Part shown: positions 30,981-39,012 of the stretch, piece after piece
Layout of the letters: every line of letters starts with the position of its first letter
Numbering within the stretch: the stretch's first letter is position 1
Source: Oceanicaulis sp.
Lineage (GTDB): Bacteria > Pseudomonadota > Alphaproteobacteria > Caulobacterales > Maricaulaceae
DNA length: 60,933 bases
NCBI GenBank assembly: GCA_028280165.1
Contig: JANQMI010000207.1
Location: 1 to 60,933 of the forward strand
Direction: 5' to 3'
Notes under the pieces: generated by a model
Told to the model about the DNA's origin: nothing
Databases searched by the model: none
What the model saw: only the letters and a program-made list of their open reading frames with translations
Made by a program: the position numbers and the translations under genes

Positions 30981-31109
30981 TCCCTCCCCTTGATGGGGAG
31001 GGTGTCCATGAAATGGACGGGTGGGGTGGAGATCATCAAGCGCGGGCGCTGCCCCCACCCGACCCGGAGCTGAAGCTCCGGCCCACCCTCCCCACAGAGG
31101 GGGAGGGAC
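30981..31109. repeat. Hairpin-array repeat, copy A (downstream of eno)
   Basis: This copy of a compound repeat folds into successive hairpins: CCCTCCCC/GGGGAGGG (30982-31002), GTCCAT-GAA-ATGGAC (31004-31018), CGGGTGGGG/CCCCACCCG (31018-31026 with 31053-31061) enclosing AGCGC/GCGCT, GGAGCT-GA-AGCTCC (31066-31079), and CCCTCCCC/GGGGAGGG (31086-31107). It shares the core GTGGGGTGGAGATCATCAAG with copy B. No open frame in it is credible. It has the form of the interspersed palindromic repeats found between genes in many alphaproteobacteria. Confidence 0.85.
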
Positions 31110-31142
31110 GGGTGCGAGTTTCCCTAGGTGAGGCCCATCGTG

Positions 31143-31287
31143 CTCCCTGCCCTTGATGGGGGTGAGGTCGCGAAGCGAACGAACGGCCACGCAGTGTACG
31201 GGTGGGGTGGAGATCATCAAGCGCAGGCGCTGCTCCCACCCGACCAAGCCTTCGGCTTGCCCACCCTCCCCACGAAGGGGGAGGGAT
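31143..31287. repeat. Hairpin-array repeat, copy B
   Basis: Second copy in the same orientation, about 40 bases after copy A. Its core is nearly identical to copy A, but the variable arms differ while still pairing: TCGC-GAA-GCGA (31168-31178) replaces the second hairpin of copy A, and CAAGCC-TTC-GGCTTG (31245-31259) replaces the fourth. The flanking CCCTCCCC/GGGGGAGGG type arms are present at the end (31264-31286). Confidence 0.85.
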
Positions 31288-31328
31288 GGGAGCCAAGCCT
31301 GTTAGAGTGAATCGCGTGATCCAACACC

Positions 31329-31480
31329 GTCCCTCCCCTTGACGGGGAGGGTGTCCGGGAACCGGACGGGTGGGGTGGAGATCGTAGAGCGTCGTGATTG
31401 CCGGAGGGATGCCTCCACCCTAGCCTTCACCCGTCGATCGGTTCCATGGCTCGACCCCCGCAAAGGTGGAGAGAGAGCCC
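31329..31480. repeat. Hairpin-array repeat, copy C (degenerate 3' half)
   Basis: Third copy. The first part is intact: CCCTCCCC/GGGGAGGG and GTCCGG-GAA-CCGGAC, with the same GAA loop as copies A and B, then GGGTGGGGTGGAGATC. The second half has diverged and the terminal C-rich/G-rich arms are broken. The remaining bases 31481-31643 before ftsB contain nothing I can recognise beyond a probable promoter for the ftsB-pdh genes. Confidence 0.75.
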
Positions 31481-31643
31481 CCATCCCGGTTAGGGCCTGT
31501 CAAAGTTGTAAGTTGGGGGATGACACCAAAAATCGATCGAATCACCGGCTGCCGTGAGTCGTCCTAACGCTTCCTTTACCGTCATGACCTAGCGTCTTGC
31601 TCGTTCGATCCGCAAAAGGCGGACGGTGGATGGGGAGACGGGC

Positions 31644-31961
31644 ATGAATGCGCTAAAGCGCTTCATTCCGTTAAGCGGTTTGATGGTTGTGATTGCCTAT
31701 CTGGGCTTTCACGCCTGGACGGGGGAGCAGGGCTATCGCAGCCATCTGACCCTGTCCTCGGAAATCGCTGATACGCGTCAGCAGCTGGCTGAAGTCCGGG
31801 CCGAACGCGCGGCCATGGAGGACCGGGTTGCGCGTCTGAATGACGCAACGCCGGATGCCGAAATCGATGTCGACTATCTGGAAGAACGGGCCCGGGCCGT
31901 CCTGCGCTTTGCCCACCCTGACGAGATTGTCGTGACGCTGGATGCCGATCCGCGCGGCTAG
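31644..31961 (+). CDS. ftsB: Septum formation initiator FtsB/DivIC family protein
   Basis: The 105-residue product has one N-terminal membrane helix (about residues 6-24), a periplasmic coiled coil (about residues 33-70, with ADTRQQLAEVRAERAAMEDRVARL) and a conserved end (DYLEERARAVLRFAHPDEIV) typical of FtsB/DivIC. These proteins bridge FtsL and FtsQ in the divisome. The ATG at 31644 follows GGGGAGA; an ATG at 31626 is possible. It precedes the pdh genes, an arrangement seen in other alphaproteobacteria. Confidence 0.9.
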   Translation: MNALKRFIPLSGLMVVIAYLGFHAWTGEQGYRSHLTLSSEIADTRQQLAEVRAERAAMEDRVARLNDATPDAEIDVDYLEERARAVLRFAHPDEIVVTLDADPRG

Positions 31962-32041
31962 GTCCGCCCCGGATTTCCCCAATATAGTTTGTGTGCGTAA
32001 TTTATTGCCGCTTTACGAGGGGCCGGTCTCGCTGTTACACG

Positions 32042-32059
32042 CTGTTCGAACTCGAACAG
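32042..32059. promoter_or_regulatory. 18-bp palindrome upstream of pdhA
   Basis: CTGTTCGA-AC-TCGAACAG is an inverted repeat with perfect 8-bp arms, ending 36 bases before the pdhA start. There is no following T-run and pdhA is immediately downstream, so an operator is more likely than a terminator. The regulator is not identifiable from this window. It does not match the GTTC-N7-GTTC LexA pattern. Confidence 0.5.
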
Positions 32060-32095
32060 GGAGCGTGAGCCTTATTTGGTTCATGTGCGAAGTAT

Positions 32096-33115
32096 ATGGC
32101 AGCGCGCAAGTCGACAACATCCAAGTCGAAGGCCACTAAGGCCAAACTGTCCGTCACCAAAGATCAGATGCTGGACTGGTATCGGGACATGCTCCTGATC
32201 CGCCGCTTCGAAGAAAAGGCCGGCCAGCTCTATGGCATGGGTCATATCGCGGGCTTCTGCCACCTGTATATCGGACAGGAAGCGGTCGTGGTGGGCGTGC
32301 AGGGCGCGCTGGAAGAGGGCGATCAGGTGATCACCGGCTATCGCGACCACGGCCATATGCTGGCCGCCGGTATGGAAGCCGATGGCGTGATGGCCGAGTT
32401 GACAGGCCGGATCGGAGGCTATTCCAAAGGCAAGGGCGGGAGCATGCACATGTTCTCTCGCGAAAAGCAGTTCTTTGGCGGTCATGGCATTGTCGGCGCA
32501 CAGGTGCCGATCGGGGCCGGTCTGGCCTTTGCAGACAAGTACAAAGAGAACGGCAAGATCAGCGCGACCTATTTTGGCGATGGGGCCGCCAACCAGGGCC
32601 AGGTCTATGAGACCTTCAACATGGCCAAGCTGTGGGATCTGCCCGTCCTCTTCATTATCGAAAACAACCAATATGCCATGGGCACCAGCGTTCAGCGCGC
32701 CAGCTCGGAAACCCATCTGTACAAGCGCGGGATCAGCTTCGGCATCCCCGGCGAAGAAGTGGATGGCATGGACGTGGTGGCGGTCTATGAGGCGGCCAAG
32801 AAGGCGGCTGATCAAGCGCGCAGCGGCAAGGGTCCTTACATTCTGGAGATGAAAACCTATCGCTATCGCGGTCACTCCATGTCCGATCCGGCCAAGTATC
32901 GCACCCGCGACGAGGTGAATTCCTACCGCGATCATCACGATCCCATCGATATGGCCCGTGAAAAAATCCTGACGGCGGGTTGGGCGGACGAAGACACGCT
33001 GAAAGGCTTCGACAAGGAAGCCAAAACCATTGCTGCGGCTTCGGCCGACTTTGCCCAGGAGAGCCCGGAGCCCGATCCGTCCGAGCTGTGGACCGACGTA
33101 TTGGTGGAAGGATAA
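32096..33115 (+). CDS. pdhA: Pyruvate dehydrogenase E1 component, alpha subunit
   Basis: This 339-residue subunit of the heterotetrameric E1 decarboxylates pyruvate with thiamine diphosphate. The TPP motif runs from GDGAANQGQ to ENNQYAMGT, and the phosphorylation-loop homologue YRYRGHSMSDP is present. The first 20 residues are Lys/Ser/Thr-rich, a common alphaproteobacterial extension. It is followed 6 bases later by pdhB. A palindrome lies just upstream. Confidence 0.97.
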   Translation: MAARKSTTSKSKATKAKLSVTKDQMLDWYRDMLLIRRFEEKAGQLYGMGHIAGFCHLYIGQEAVVVGVQGALEEGDQVITGYRDHGHMLAAGMEADGVMAELTGRIGGYSKGKGGSMHMFSREKQFFGGHGIVGAQVPIGAGLAFADKYKENGKISATYFGDGAANQGQVYETFNMAKLWDLPVLFIIENNQYAMGTSVQRASSETHLYKRGISFGIPGEEVDGMDVVAVYEAAKKAADQARSGKGPYILEMKTYRYRGHSMSDPAKYRTRDEVNSYRDHHDPIDMAREKILTAGWADEDTLKGFDKEAKTIAAASADFAQESPEPDPSELWTDVLVEG

Positions 33116-33121
33116 GCCCGT

Positions 33122-34507
33122 ATGCCCATCGAAATACTCATGCCCGCCCTGTCACCCACCATGGAAGAGGGCACGCTGGCGAAATGGACGGTGAAGGTTG
33201 GCGACACCGTGTCGTCCGGCGATGTCATCGCGGAAATCGAAACCGACAAGGCCACGATGGAAGTTGAGGCCGTCGAAGAAGGCGTTGTCGGCAAGCTCCT
33301 TGTTGAAGAGGGCGAGGAAGGCGTGAAGGTCAACGCACCCATCGCGATCCTTTTGGAGGACGGTGAAGACGAAAGCGCGATGGAGGCTGCCCCGGCTGCA
33401 GCCCCTGCGGCTGCGCCCGATGCGGCACCAGCCCCTGCGTCCGCGCCTGTGGCGGCTCCGGTGGTCGAAGCCGCCACAGGCGCAGCTGTCGCCTCCGACC
33501 CCGAAGTTCCTGCCGGCACCAGCATGGTGGAGATCACCGTGCGCGACGCGCTGCGCGACGCCATGGCCGAGGAAATGCGCCGTGACGACACGGTTTTCGT
33601 CATGGGCGAAGAGGTCGCCGAATATCAGGGCGCTTATAAAGTCACCCGTGAGCTGCTGCAGGAGTTTGGCGACAAGCGCGTGGTGGATACGCCCATCACC
33701 GAGCATGGCTTTGCCGGCCTGGGCGTTGGCGCAGCCTTTGGCGGTCTGAAGCCGGTTGTCGAGTTTATGACTTTCAACTTCGCCATGCAGGCGATTGACC
33801 ATCTCATCAATTCCGCGGCCAAGACGCTTTACATGTCCGGTGGTCAGATGGGCTGCCCGATCGTGTTCCGAGGCCCCAATGGTGCGGCCTCGCGCGTCGG
33901 AGCCCAGCACAGCCAGGATTATTCCTCCTGGTATGGCCATGTCCCGGGGCTCAAAGTGGTCGCGCCTTACGATGCTGCGGATGCGAAGGGTTTGCTCAAA
34001 GCCGCCATCCGCGACCCGAACCCGGTGGTCTTTCTTGAGCACGAGCTGATGTATGGCACCAGCTTTGATATCCCCGATATCGAAGACTGGATTGTCCCAA
34101 TCGGCAAAGCCAAAGTGCGCCGCGAAGGCAGCGATGTGACCATCACTGCGCACTCGCGCATGGTTGGCTTTGCTCTGGATGCGGCCGATCAGCTGGCCGA
34201 GCAGGGCATCTCCGCAGAGGTTATCGACCTTCGCACCATTCGCCCGCTGGATACGGACACAGTGATTGAATCGGTGAAGAAGACCAACCGCATCGTTTGC
34301 GCTGAGGAAGGCTGGGGTCAGCATGGCGTAGGCGCTGAGATCGCCTCACGGGTCGTGGCTGAGGCCTTCGATTATCTCGATGCCCCGCCGGCTCGGGTGT
34401 TCCAGAAAGACGTGCCGCTGCCTTACGCTGCCAATCTCGAAGCCTTGTCCTTGCCCGGGACTGAGGACATCGTAGAGGCAGTCAAAGTGGTGACCTATAC
34501 GGGGTGA
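33122..34507 (+). CDS. pdhB: Pyruvate dehydrogenase E1 component, beta subunit, with N-terminal lipoyl domain
   Basis: The 461-residue protein is a fusion: an N-terminal lipoyl domain (residues 1-80, lipoylated Lys43 in ETDKATME), an Ala/Pro-rich flexible linker (about 85-130), and the E1-beta transketolase domain ([34 protein letters not shown]). A lipoyl domain on E1-beta is a known alphaproteobacterial feature. Its lipoyl domain closely resembles that of pdhC in this cluster at both protein and DNA level. Confidence 0.97.
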   Translation: MPIEILMPALSPTMEEGTLAKWTVKVGDTVSSGDVIAEIETDKATMEVEAVEEGVVGKLLVEEGEEGVKVNAPIAILLEDGEDESAMEAAPAAAPAAAPDAAPAPASAPVAAPVVEAATGAAVASDPEVPAGTSMVEITVRDALRDAMAEEMRRDDTVFVMGEEVAEYQGAYKVTRELLQEFGDKRVVDTPITEHGFAGLGVGAAFGGLKPVVEFMTFNFAMQAIDHLINSAAKTLYMSGGQMGCPIVFRGPNGAASRVGAQHSQDYSSWYGHVPGLKVVAPYDAADAKGLLKAAIRDPNPVVFLEHELMYGTSFDIPDIEDWIVPIGKAKVRREGSDVTITAHSRMVGFALDAADQLAEQGISAEVIDLRTIRPLDTDTVIESVKKTNRIVCAEEGWGQHGVGAEIASRVVAEAFDYLDAPPARVFQKDVPLPYAANLEALSLPGTEDIVEAVKVVTYTG

Positions 34508-34511
34508 GACC

Positions 34512-34829
34512 ATGGCGCTGAGAGAGCTAATGATCCCCACGGGAGCCCTTGAACATGATGACTCCGGCGAATTTGCCAGAGTCTGGCTTGGTGGTGGTAT
34601 GGCCCATGTGTCTCTGAACATCGGCGGAATGGGCGATGATGCTGATCAGGAAGCGCGCCAGTGGGGCTGGATCCTGGCTGATATCGCGGCCCACGTGGTT
34701 CGCGGCATGCAGCAAAATGAGATCGATGCCAAGAATTCTGACGTAATCCTCGCGTTGATCGAGCAGGGATTTAAAGAGCAGTTGTCAGAAGGCAGCGCCA
34801 TAACCGGTAGTTTGGTTCAGCCCCAGTGA
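34512..34829 (+). CDS. DUF5076-family protein in the pdh cluster
   Basis: This 105-residue soluble protein lies 4 bases after pdhB and before pdhC. It has the pattern of DUF5076: an EFARVWLGGGMAHVSLN strand pair and the WGWILADIAAHVVRGM helix. Function is unknown. Similar small genes occur at this spot in related alphaproteobacteria, which suggests a role tied to pyruvate dehydrogenase, but that is inference. No membrane segment, signal or metal motif is seen. Confidence 0.7.
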   Translation: MALRELMIPTGALEHDDSGEFARVWLGGGMAHVSLNIGGMGDDADQEARQWGWILADIAAHVVRGMQQNEIDAKNSDVILALIEQGFKEQLSEGSAITGSLVQPQ

Positions 34830-34936
34830 CGTCATGACCAAATCGAATAGCATCGCCCGCCCAATTCCGAACACGACGCAAATGATCCCAGCCGATCATC
34901 CGCGCGCTAAACTCTTCTGGCTTGGAGCATAACACC

Positions 34937-36256
34937 ATGCCCATCGAAATCCTGATGCCCGCCCTGTCGCCCACCATGGAAGAGGGCACGCTCTCGACCT
35001 GGCTGAAGAAAGAAGGCGACCCGGTCTCCTCTGGCGATGTCATTGCCGAGATCGAAACCGATAAAGCCACCATGGAAGTCGAAGCCGTCGACGAAGGCGT
35101 TATGGGCAAAATCCTGGTGGAAGAGGGCAGTGAAGGGGTCAAGGTCAACGCCGTGATCGCCCTGCTCCTGGACGAGGACGAAGACGCGTCCGCGCTTGAG
35201 GGCTATACGCCAGGCGGTGCTGCGCCGGCTCCGACGGACGCTGTTGAGGCACCGGCTCCGACCGCGCCTGTACCCGCTGCCGCAGCCCCTGCGCCGGCTC
35301 CGGCTGCTGCCGCTGCAACGCCAGCAGGCGAGCGAATCAAAGCCTCGCCCTTGGCCAAGCGTCTGGCGGCCGATGCAGGTCTCGACCTGTCCGCGATCAC
35401 CGGCACCGGCCCTCATGGCCGCATCGTCAAACGCGATATTGAAGCGGCGAAGTCCGCGCCCGCAGCGGGGACTCAGCCTGCTGCAGCCCCGGCCCCGGCG
35501 GCTGCGCCTGAAGCCGCGCCGGTTATCGATGCCGACGAGCCGCTGGCCCGCTTCGGGATCAGCGCCGATCGCTATGAGGTGAAGAAGGCCGACGGTATTA
35601 CGAAAATTGCCGCCAAACGTCTGTCGGAAAGCTTCCGCGATGTGCCGCACTTCCCGCTGAATATCGATTGCACCATTGATGGGCTCTTGAAGTTCCGCAA
35701 GCAGCTCAACGAGAAGGCTCCGGAAGGCGTGAAGGTGTCGGTCAATGACATCCTGATCAAAGCCTCCGGCCTGGCGTTGAAGGCTGTGCCGGACGCCAAT
35801 GCCAGCTGGATCGAAGACGGCCGCATCGCCCTGCACAAGCATGCTGACGTGTCGGTGGCTGTGGCGATCGAAGGCGGGTTGATCACGCCGATTATCGCAG
35901 ATGCCGATCAAAAGGGCCTGGCCCAGATCTCCGCGGAGATGAAGGACCTTGCGACCCGGGCCCGCGATCGCAAGCTGAAGCCCGAAGAATATCAGGGCGG
36001 CACCTTCTCGCTGTCCAATCTGGGCATGTTCGGCATTAAGAGCTTCGCCTCCATCATCAATCCGCCCCAGGGCATGATCCTGTCGGTGGGGGCCGGCGAA
36101 GAGCGCGCGGTTGTGATCGACGGTGCCCTTGCCAAAGCCACCGTCATGACCGTCACGCTGACCTGTGATCACCGGGTCGTTGATGGCGCAACGGGCGCAC
36201 GCTGGCTGCAGGCGTTCAAAGGCTTTGTGGAAGATCCGATGACGATGCTGATGTAA
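34937..36256 (+). CDS. pdhC: Pyruvate dehydrogenase E2, dihydrolipoyllysine acetyltransferase
   Basis: E2 is the core of the pyruvate dehydrogenase complex and passes acetyl from lipoate to CoA. The 439-residue protein has one lipoyl domain (residues 1-80, Lys43), an Ala/Pro linker, a peripheral-subunit-binding domain ([17 protein letters not shown] to GRIVKRDIE) and the catalytic domain ending with [10 protein letters not shown] (HxxxDG). I use the ATG at 34937; the 107-base gap after the DUF5076 gene may hold its own promoter. The E3 gene (lpd), often next, is not in the window. Confidence 0.97.
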   Translation: MPIEILMPALSPTMEEGTLSTWLKKEGDPVSSGDVIAEIETDKATMEVEAVDEGVMGKILVEEGSEGVKVNAVIALLLDEDEDASALEGYTPGGAAPAPTDAVEAPAPTAPVPAAAAPAPAPAAAAATPAGERIKASPLAKRLAADAGLDLSAITGTGPHGRIVKRDIEAAKSAPAAGTQPAAAPAPAAAPEAAPVIDADEPLARFGISADRYEVKKADGITKIAAKRLSESFRDVPHFPLNIDCTIDGLLKFRKQLNEKAPEGVKVSVNDILIKASGLALKAVPDANASWIEDGRIALHKHADVSVAVAIEGGLITPIIADADQKGLAQISAEMKDLATRARDRKLKPEEYQGGTFSLSNLGMFGIKSFASIINPPQGMILSVGAGEERAVVIDGALAKATVMTVTLTCDHRVVDGATGARWLQAFKGFVEDPMTMLM

Positions 36257-36414
36257 TCAGCGGGCAAGGTGGAGCATTCTCTTCGCTCCTAAAATTTCAG
36301 TCATTTCCGGCTGTTGAGCGGCAATCTGCTGCAGTTGGTTGAAACTGTCCGCAGGGATTCGTGCATCAAGCTTGCACCGGTCCGAGGTTGGACCTGCAAG
36401 TCTGGAGCACACAA

Positions 36415-37863
36415 ATGAAGCCGAACCTTTCCGCGTCCGCAGTGTTGATCGCGAGTCTTGTTCTGGGAGCGTGCGCAACTGCGCCGGACGCGCTCTCTGA
36501 TCCGCGCTTCAGCGACTGCCCAGACGCCCAGAGCTTCCCGGAACTGGCCGATAGCCGATGCACAGTCTTTCAGACTGCGCTGGATCCGGGCCAGCCCGGC
36601 GGTGAAACGGTCGAGCTCTTCCTGAGGAAGTTTCCGGCAACAAAGCGCCGGGAAGGGGAGTTCTGGATGCTGGCGGGCGGTCCGGGCGAATCCGGCGCCT
36701 CCTTCTTCACGCGTATTGATGAGTTCCGCGCGCGCTTTCCCGGTTATGACATCTTCATTCCCGATCACCGCGGTGTCGGGCGGTCTTCTCGGCTATGCGA
36801 AGGCGAAACACCGGCCAGCGATGGCGGGACGGCTCTGACCGGGCCTGAATTTGGCCCCTGCTTCGGTGAAATCTGGCAGAATGCTGAGCGAACAACCGCG
36901 TTTTCCATGACCCATGCTGCCCGTGATCTCGACGCCTTGATCGGCGCGTTCGGCGGTCGGGGTCAGCGGGTGCTCTACGGCGTCTCCTATGGGACCGGCT
37001 ATGCGATGCGTTACAGCCAGCTGCGCACCCAGCGGATCGATGGGATAGTGCTGGATTCGGTGGTGCCGCCGCTGGATGATGACCGGTATGACCTCAGCCG
37101 GCGGTCCCACACGGTCGATATGATTGGCCGCAGGGTCCTGGCCGAGTGCGCCGGTGATGCGGTCTGCAATGCCCGCTTTGAGGGCGGGGTTGAAGCCGCC
37201 TACTCGAGCCTGCTTGCCGATATCTCTGAGGGGCGGCGCGAGGAGCTCGCGGAGCTAGTCCCAGGCGGGAATTTAAAGCATGTGCTGGGCTCGATGCTGG
37301 ATATACCGGCAACCCGCGCGATGATCCCGGACCTGATCGATCTGGCCATCAACGAACCAGCCGCGCTACCAGCTTTTTTTGCCGATGAAATTGATCCCGC
37401 GACCGCGGTGTTTGCTGATCTGATGGCCTATGAAAATGCCGATTTCTCGATCACGCTGGCGGGATTGATCGGCATGTCGGAGACCATCCGCCGCCCAGAG
37501 GCGACAGCGGAAGACGTTGCTCTGGCTGAAACCGAGCTGTGGTTTACCTCGCGCCTGACGACGGTGCAGACCTTCACCAATATGCCGACTTATCAGCGTG
37601 ATGCCTACTTCGATGCGCCTTACACCAACCTGCCGCCAATCCTTGTGGTGCAGGGCACGCTGGACCCCAAGACGCCGCTGGAAGGCGCGCAGCTGCATAT
37701 CCAGGACATGGTCGATGCGGGCGCGCGTGTGGAGCTTGTGACGGTGGACCGCGCGCCGCACGCGCTCTGGTTTTTCGCGCCGCAATGCCTGGACAACGCG
37801 ATTGCGGCTTTTGTCGGCGAAGGGCGGCGGCCGATCCAATGCGACGCGGTTTCAGATACATAG
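36415..37863 (+). CDS. TAP-like alpha/beta hydrolase lipoprotein (S33 family)
   Basis: The 482-residue protein has a lipoprotein signal with lipobox LGAC (Cys20). It then shows an alpha/beta-hydrolase fold: oxyanion GGPGESG, DHRGVGRSS, the nucleophile elbow GVSYGTGY, and a C-terminal TAP-like region with LVVQGTLDPKTP (Asp) and APHALWFF (His). This is the pattern of proline-iminopeptidase/TAP peptidases (MEROPS S33). It probably cleaves short peptides or esters in the periplasm. The ATG at 36415 gives a clean signal peptide; the GTG at 36361 would add 18 residues before it. It occupies the position where lpd is often found. Confidence 0.85.
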   Translation: MKPNLSASAVLIASLVLGACATAPDALSDPRFSDCPDAQSFPELADSRCTVFQTALDPGQPGGETVELFLRKFPATKRREGEFWMLAGGPGESGASFFTRIDEFRARFPGYDIFIPDHRGVGRSSRLCEGETPASDGGTALTGPEFGPCFGEIWQNAERTTAFSMTHAARDLDALIGAFGGRGQRVLYGVSYGTGYAMRYSQLRTQRIDGIVLDSVVPPLDDDRYDLSRRSHTVDMIGRRVLAECAGDAVCNARFEGGVEAAYSSLLADISEGRREELAELVPGGNLKHVLGSMLDIPATRAMIPDLIDLAINEPAALPAFFADEIDPATAVFADLMAYENADFSITLAGLIGMSETIRRPEATAEDVALAETELWFTSRLTTVQTFTNMPTYQRDAYFDAPYTNLPPILVVQGTLDPKTPLEGAQLHIQDMVDAGARVELVTVDRAPHALWFFAPQCLDNAIAAFVGEGRRPIQCDAVSDT

Positions 37864-37926
37864 GGATCTGAATCCTGGCCCTGATTTGGGCAAGACGGGT
37901 CGGCGGCTTTGAGCTAGGCTCGATCC

Positions 37927-38469
37927 ATGATGATCCGTCTTGCCTGTGCTGCCGCCGCGCTTTTTTTGAGTGCCTGTTCGCCTGAGACCCCGACTGAAAG
38001 CCTGCCAGACGAGGCGGCATCGGTGGTTCTGACCGTGCCCGGCCTTGCGCCCTATATCGGCGTCTGGGACGGCGAAGATGGTCAGCTGCGCCAGGTCTTT
38101 CAAATCGCGAACGGCGGGGCAGCGGTTGATGCCTGCATGCTGGCCCCCAATGAAGCGGGCGAATGGCGTGTCGTCTCAGAGGGCCGCTATGTCGCTGAAG
38201 GCGATGAAATCCGCGGCAGCTTTACCGGCGAAGCCATGGGTTTTGAAAGCCTGTCGGTCATTGGCTACCCCGTTGGGGGTGACGGAGGTGTCGATTGGGT
38301 CAACACCGCTGTCACCGCAGACGGTGAGATGATCACTTATGAGACCTGGGCCGCGCCCGGCGGCGGGCTCTTCACCTATGTCATCGAGCGCGGTGAAGGC
38401 GTCGACCGTGAACTCTGGTTCGCTGGCCAATGGCGCTTTCGGGGGGATTTGGAGGTAAGCTGTGACTGA
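37927..38469 (+). CDS. Putative lipoprotein, unknown function
   Basis: The 180-residue product has a lipobox (LSAC, Cys17) after a short hydrophobic signal. The mature part is beta-rich, with GVWDGEDGQLRQVF, a Cys pair (CMLAP and the final SCD) and repeated YxxEGDEI/GSF-type strands suggestive of a lipocalin-like sandwich. I do not recognise a family. ATGs at 37927 and 37930 are both possible. Its last 8 bases overlap the cupin gene, so the two are translationally coupled. Confidence 0.75.
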   Translation: MMIRLACAAAALFLSACSPETPTESLPDEAASVVLTVPGLAPYIGVWDGEDGQLRQVFQIANGGAAVDACMLAPNEAGEWRVVSEGRYVAEGDEIRGSFTGEAMGFESLSVIGYPVGGDGGVDWVNTAVTADGEMITYETWAAPGGGLFTYVIERGEGVDRELWFAGQWRFRGDLEVSCD

Positions 38470-38839
38470 AACCCCGCGCGTTCTCAATCTCGCTGAGCTC
38501 CACGCCCAGTTTGATGCGCCCTGGTCGCCGAAGCGGATTGGGCGCGTCGACGATTATGATGTGAAGCTGGCCAAGGGGGAGGGCGAGTTTGCCTGGCATG
38601 CCCACGAGGCCGAAGACGAGCTTTTCTTCATTACCCAAGGCGTCCTTCGGATCGATTTCGAAGATCGCGAGCCGGTCCGGCTGCATCCTGGCGAAATGAC
38701 GATCATCCCCAAAGGCGTCCGCCACCGCCCCTTCGTAGAGGACGGTCCGGTTCATATCCTGCTGTTTGAGAAGGCCGGCGTGGTCAATACTGGTGATGCT
38801 GAGGCCGGGGATCTGACCCAGCAGGTTGAGGATATGTGA
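38462..38839 (+). CDS. Cupin-domain protein
   Basis: This 125-residue single-domain cupin has the first cupin motif HAHEAEDELFFITQG (His, His, Glu metal ligands) and the second as LHPGEMTIIPKGVRHRPF (final His). A divalent metal site is likely intact. Such small cupins include isomerases, dioxygenases and sugar-binding proteins, so the activity is open. The GTG start at 38462 follows GGAGG, located inside the end of the lipoprotein gene. Confidence 0.85.
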   Translation: MTETPRVLNLAELHAQFDAPWSPKRIGRVDDYDVKLAKGEGEFAWHAHEAEDELFFITQGVLRIDFEDREPVRLHPGEMTIIPKGVRHRPFVEDGPVHILLFEKAGVVNTGDAEAGDLTQQVEDM

Positions 38840-38858
38840 GGCGAGCCAAAGCCTATGC

Positions 38859-38960
38859 CTCTTTCCCGGCGAAGGCCGGGATCCAGGGCCGTCACACGCT
38901 GGGCCCTTTCTTCGTCTGGGTCTTGTCTTCCTCTGGGCCCCGGCCTTCGCCGGGGAAGAG
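38859..38960. repeat. Long interrupted inverted repeat (about 30-base arms)
   Basis: The left arm at 38859-38888 and right arm at 38931-38960 are reverse complements with about four differences; the core GGCGAAGGCCGGG pairs fully. The loop is about 42 bases. It lies in the 173-base gap between the convergent cupin and M14 peptidase genes. It resembles mobile palindromic intergenic repeats common in alphaproteobacterial genomes, and is distinct from the repeats near 31 kb. Confidence 0.8.
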
Positions 38961-38980
38961 AAGAGTGGGTTGAAATAGCA

Positions 38981-39008
38981 AAAGCCCCGACCGAATGGCC
39001 GGGGCTTT
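38981..39008. terminator. Bidirectional terminator between cupin and M14 peptidase genes
   Basis: AAAGCCCC (38981-38988) pairs with GGGGCTTT (39001-39008), extended by a further partial stem with a GAAT loop. On the minus strand it follows the peptidase stop by 4 bases and ends in TTTT; on the plus strand GGTTTTAG follows. Confidence 0.85.
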
Positions 39009-39012
39009 GGTT

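Noticed and set aside
30981..31480. CRISPR array
   Set aside because: The three repeats are long, internally palindromic, unevenly spaced and diverged; there are no uniform spacers and no cas genes in the window.
33152..36172. Two long minus-strand open frames opposite pdhB and pdhC
   Set aside because: They are shadows of the lipoyl/Ala-Pro linker and catalytic regions of pdhB and pdhC, with His/Gly/Arg-rich products and no homology pattern.
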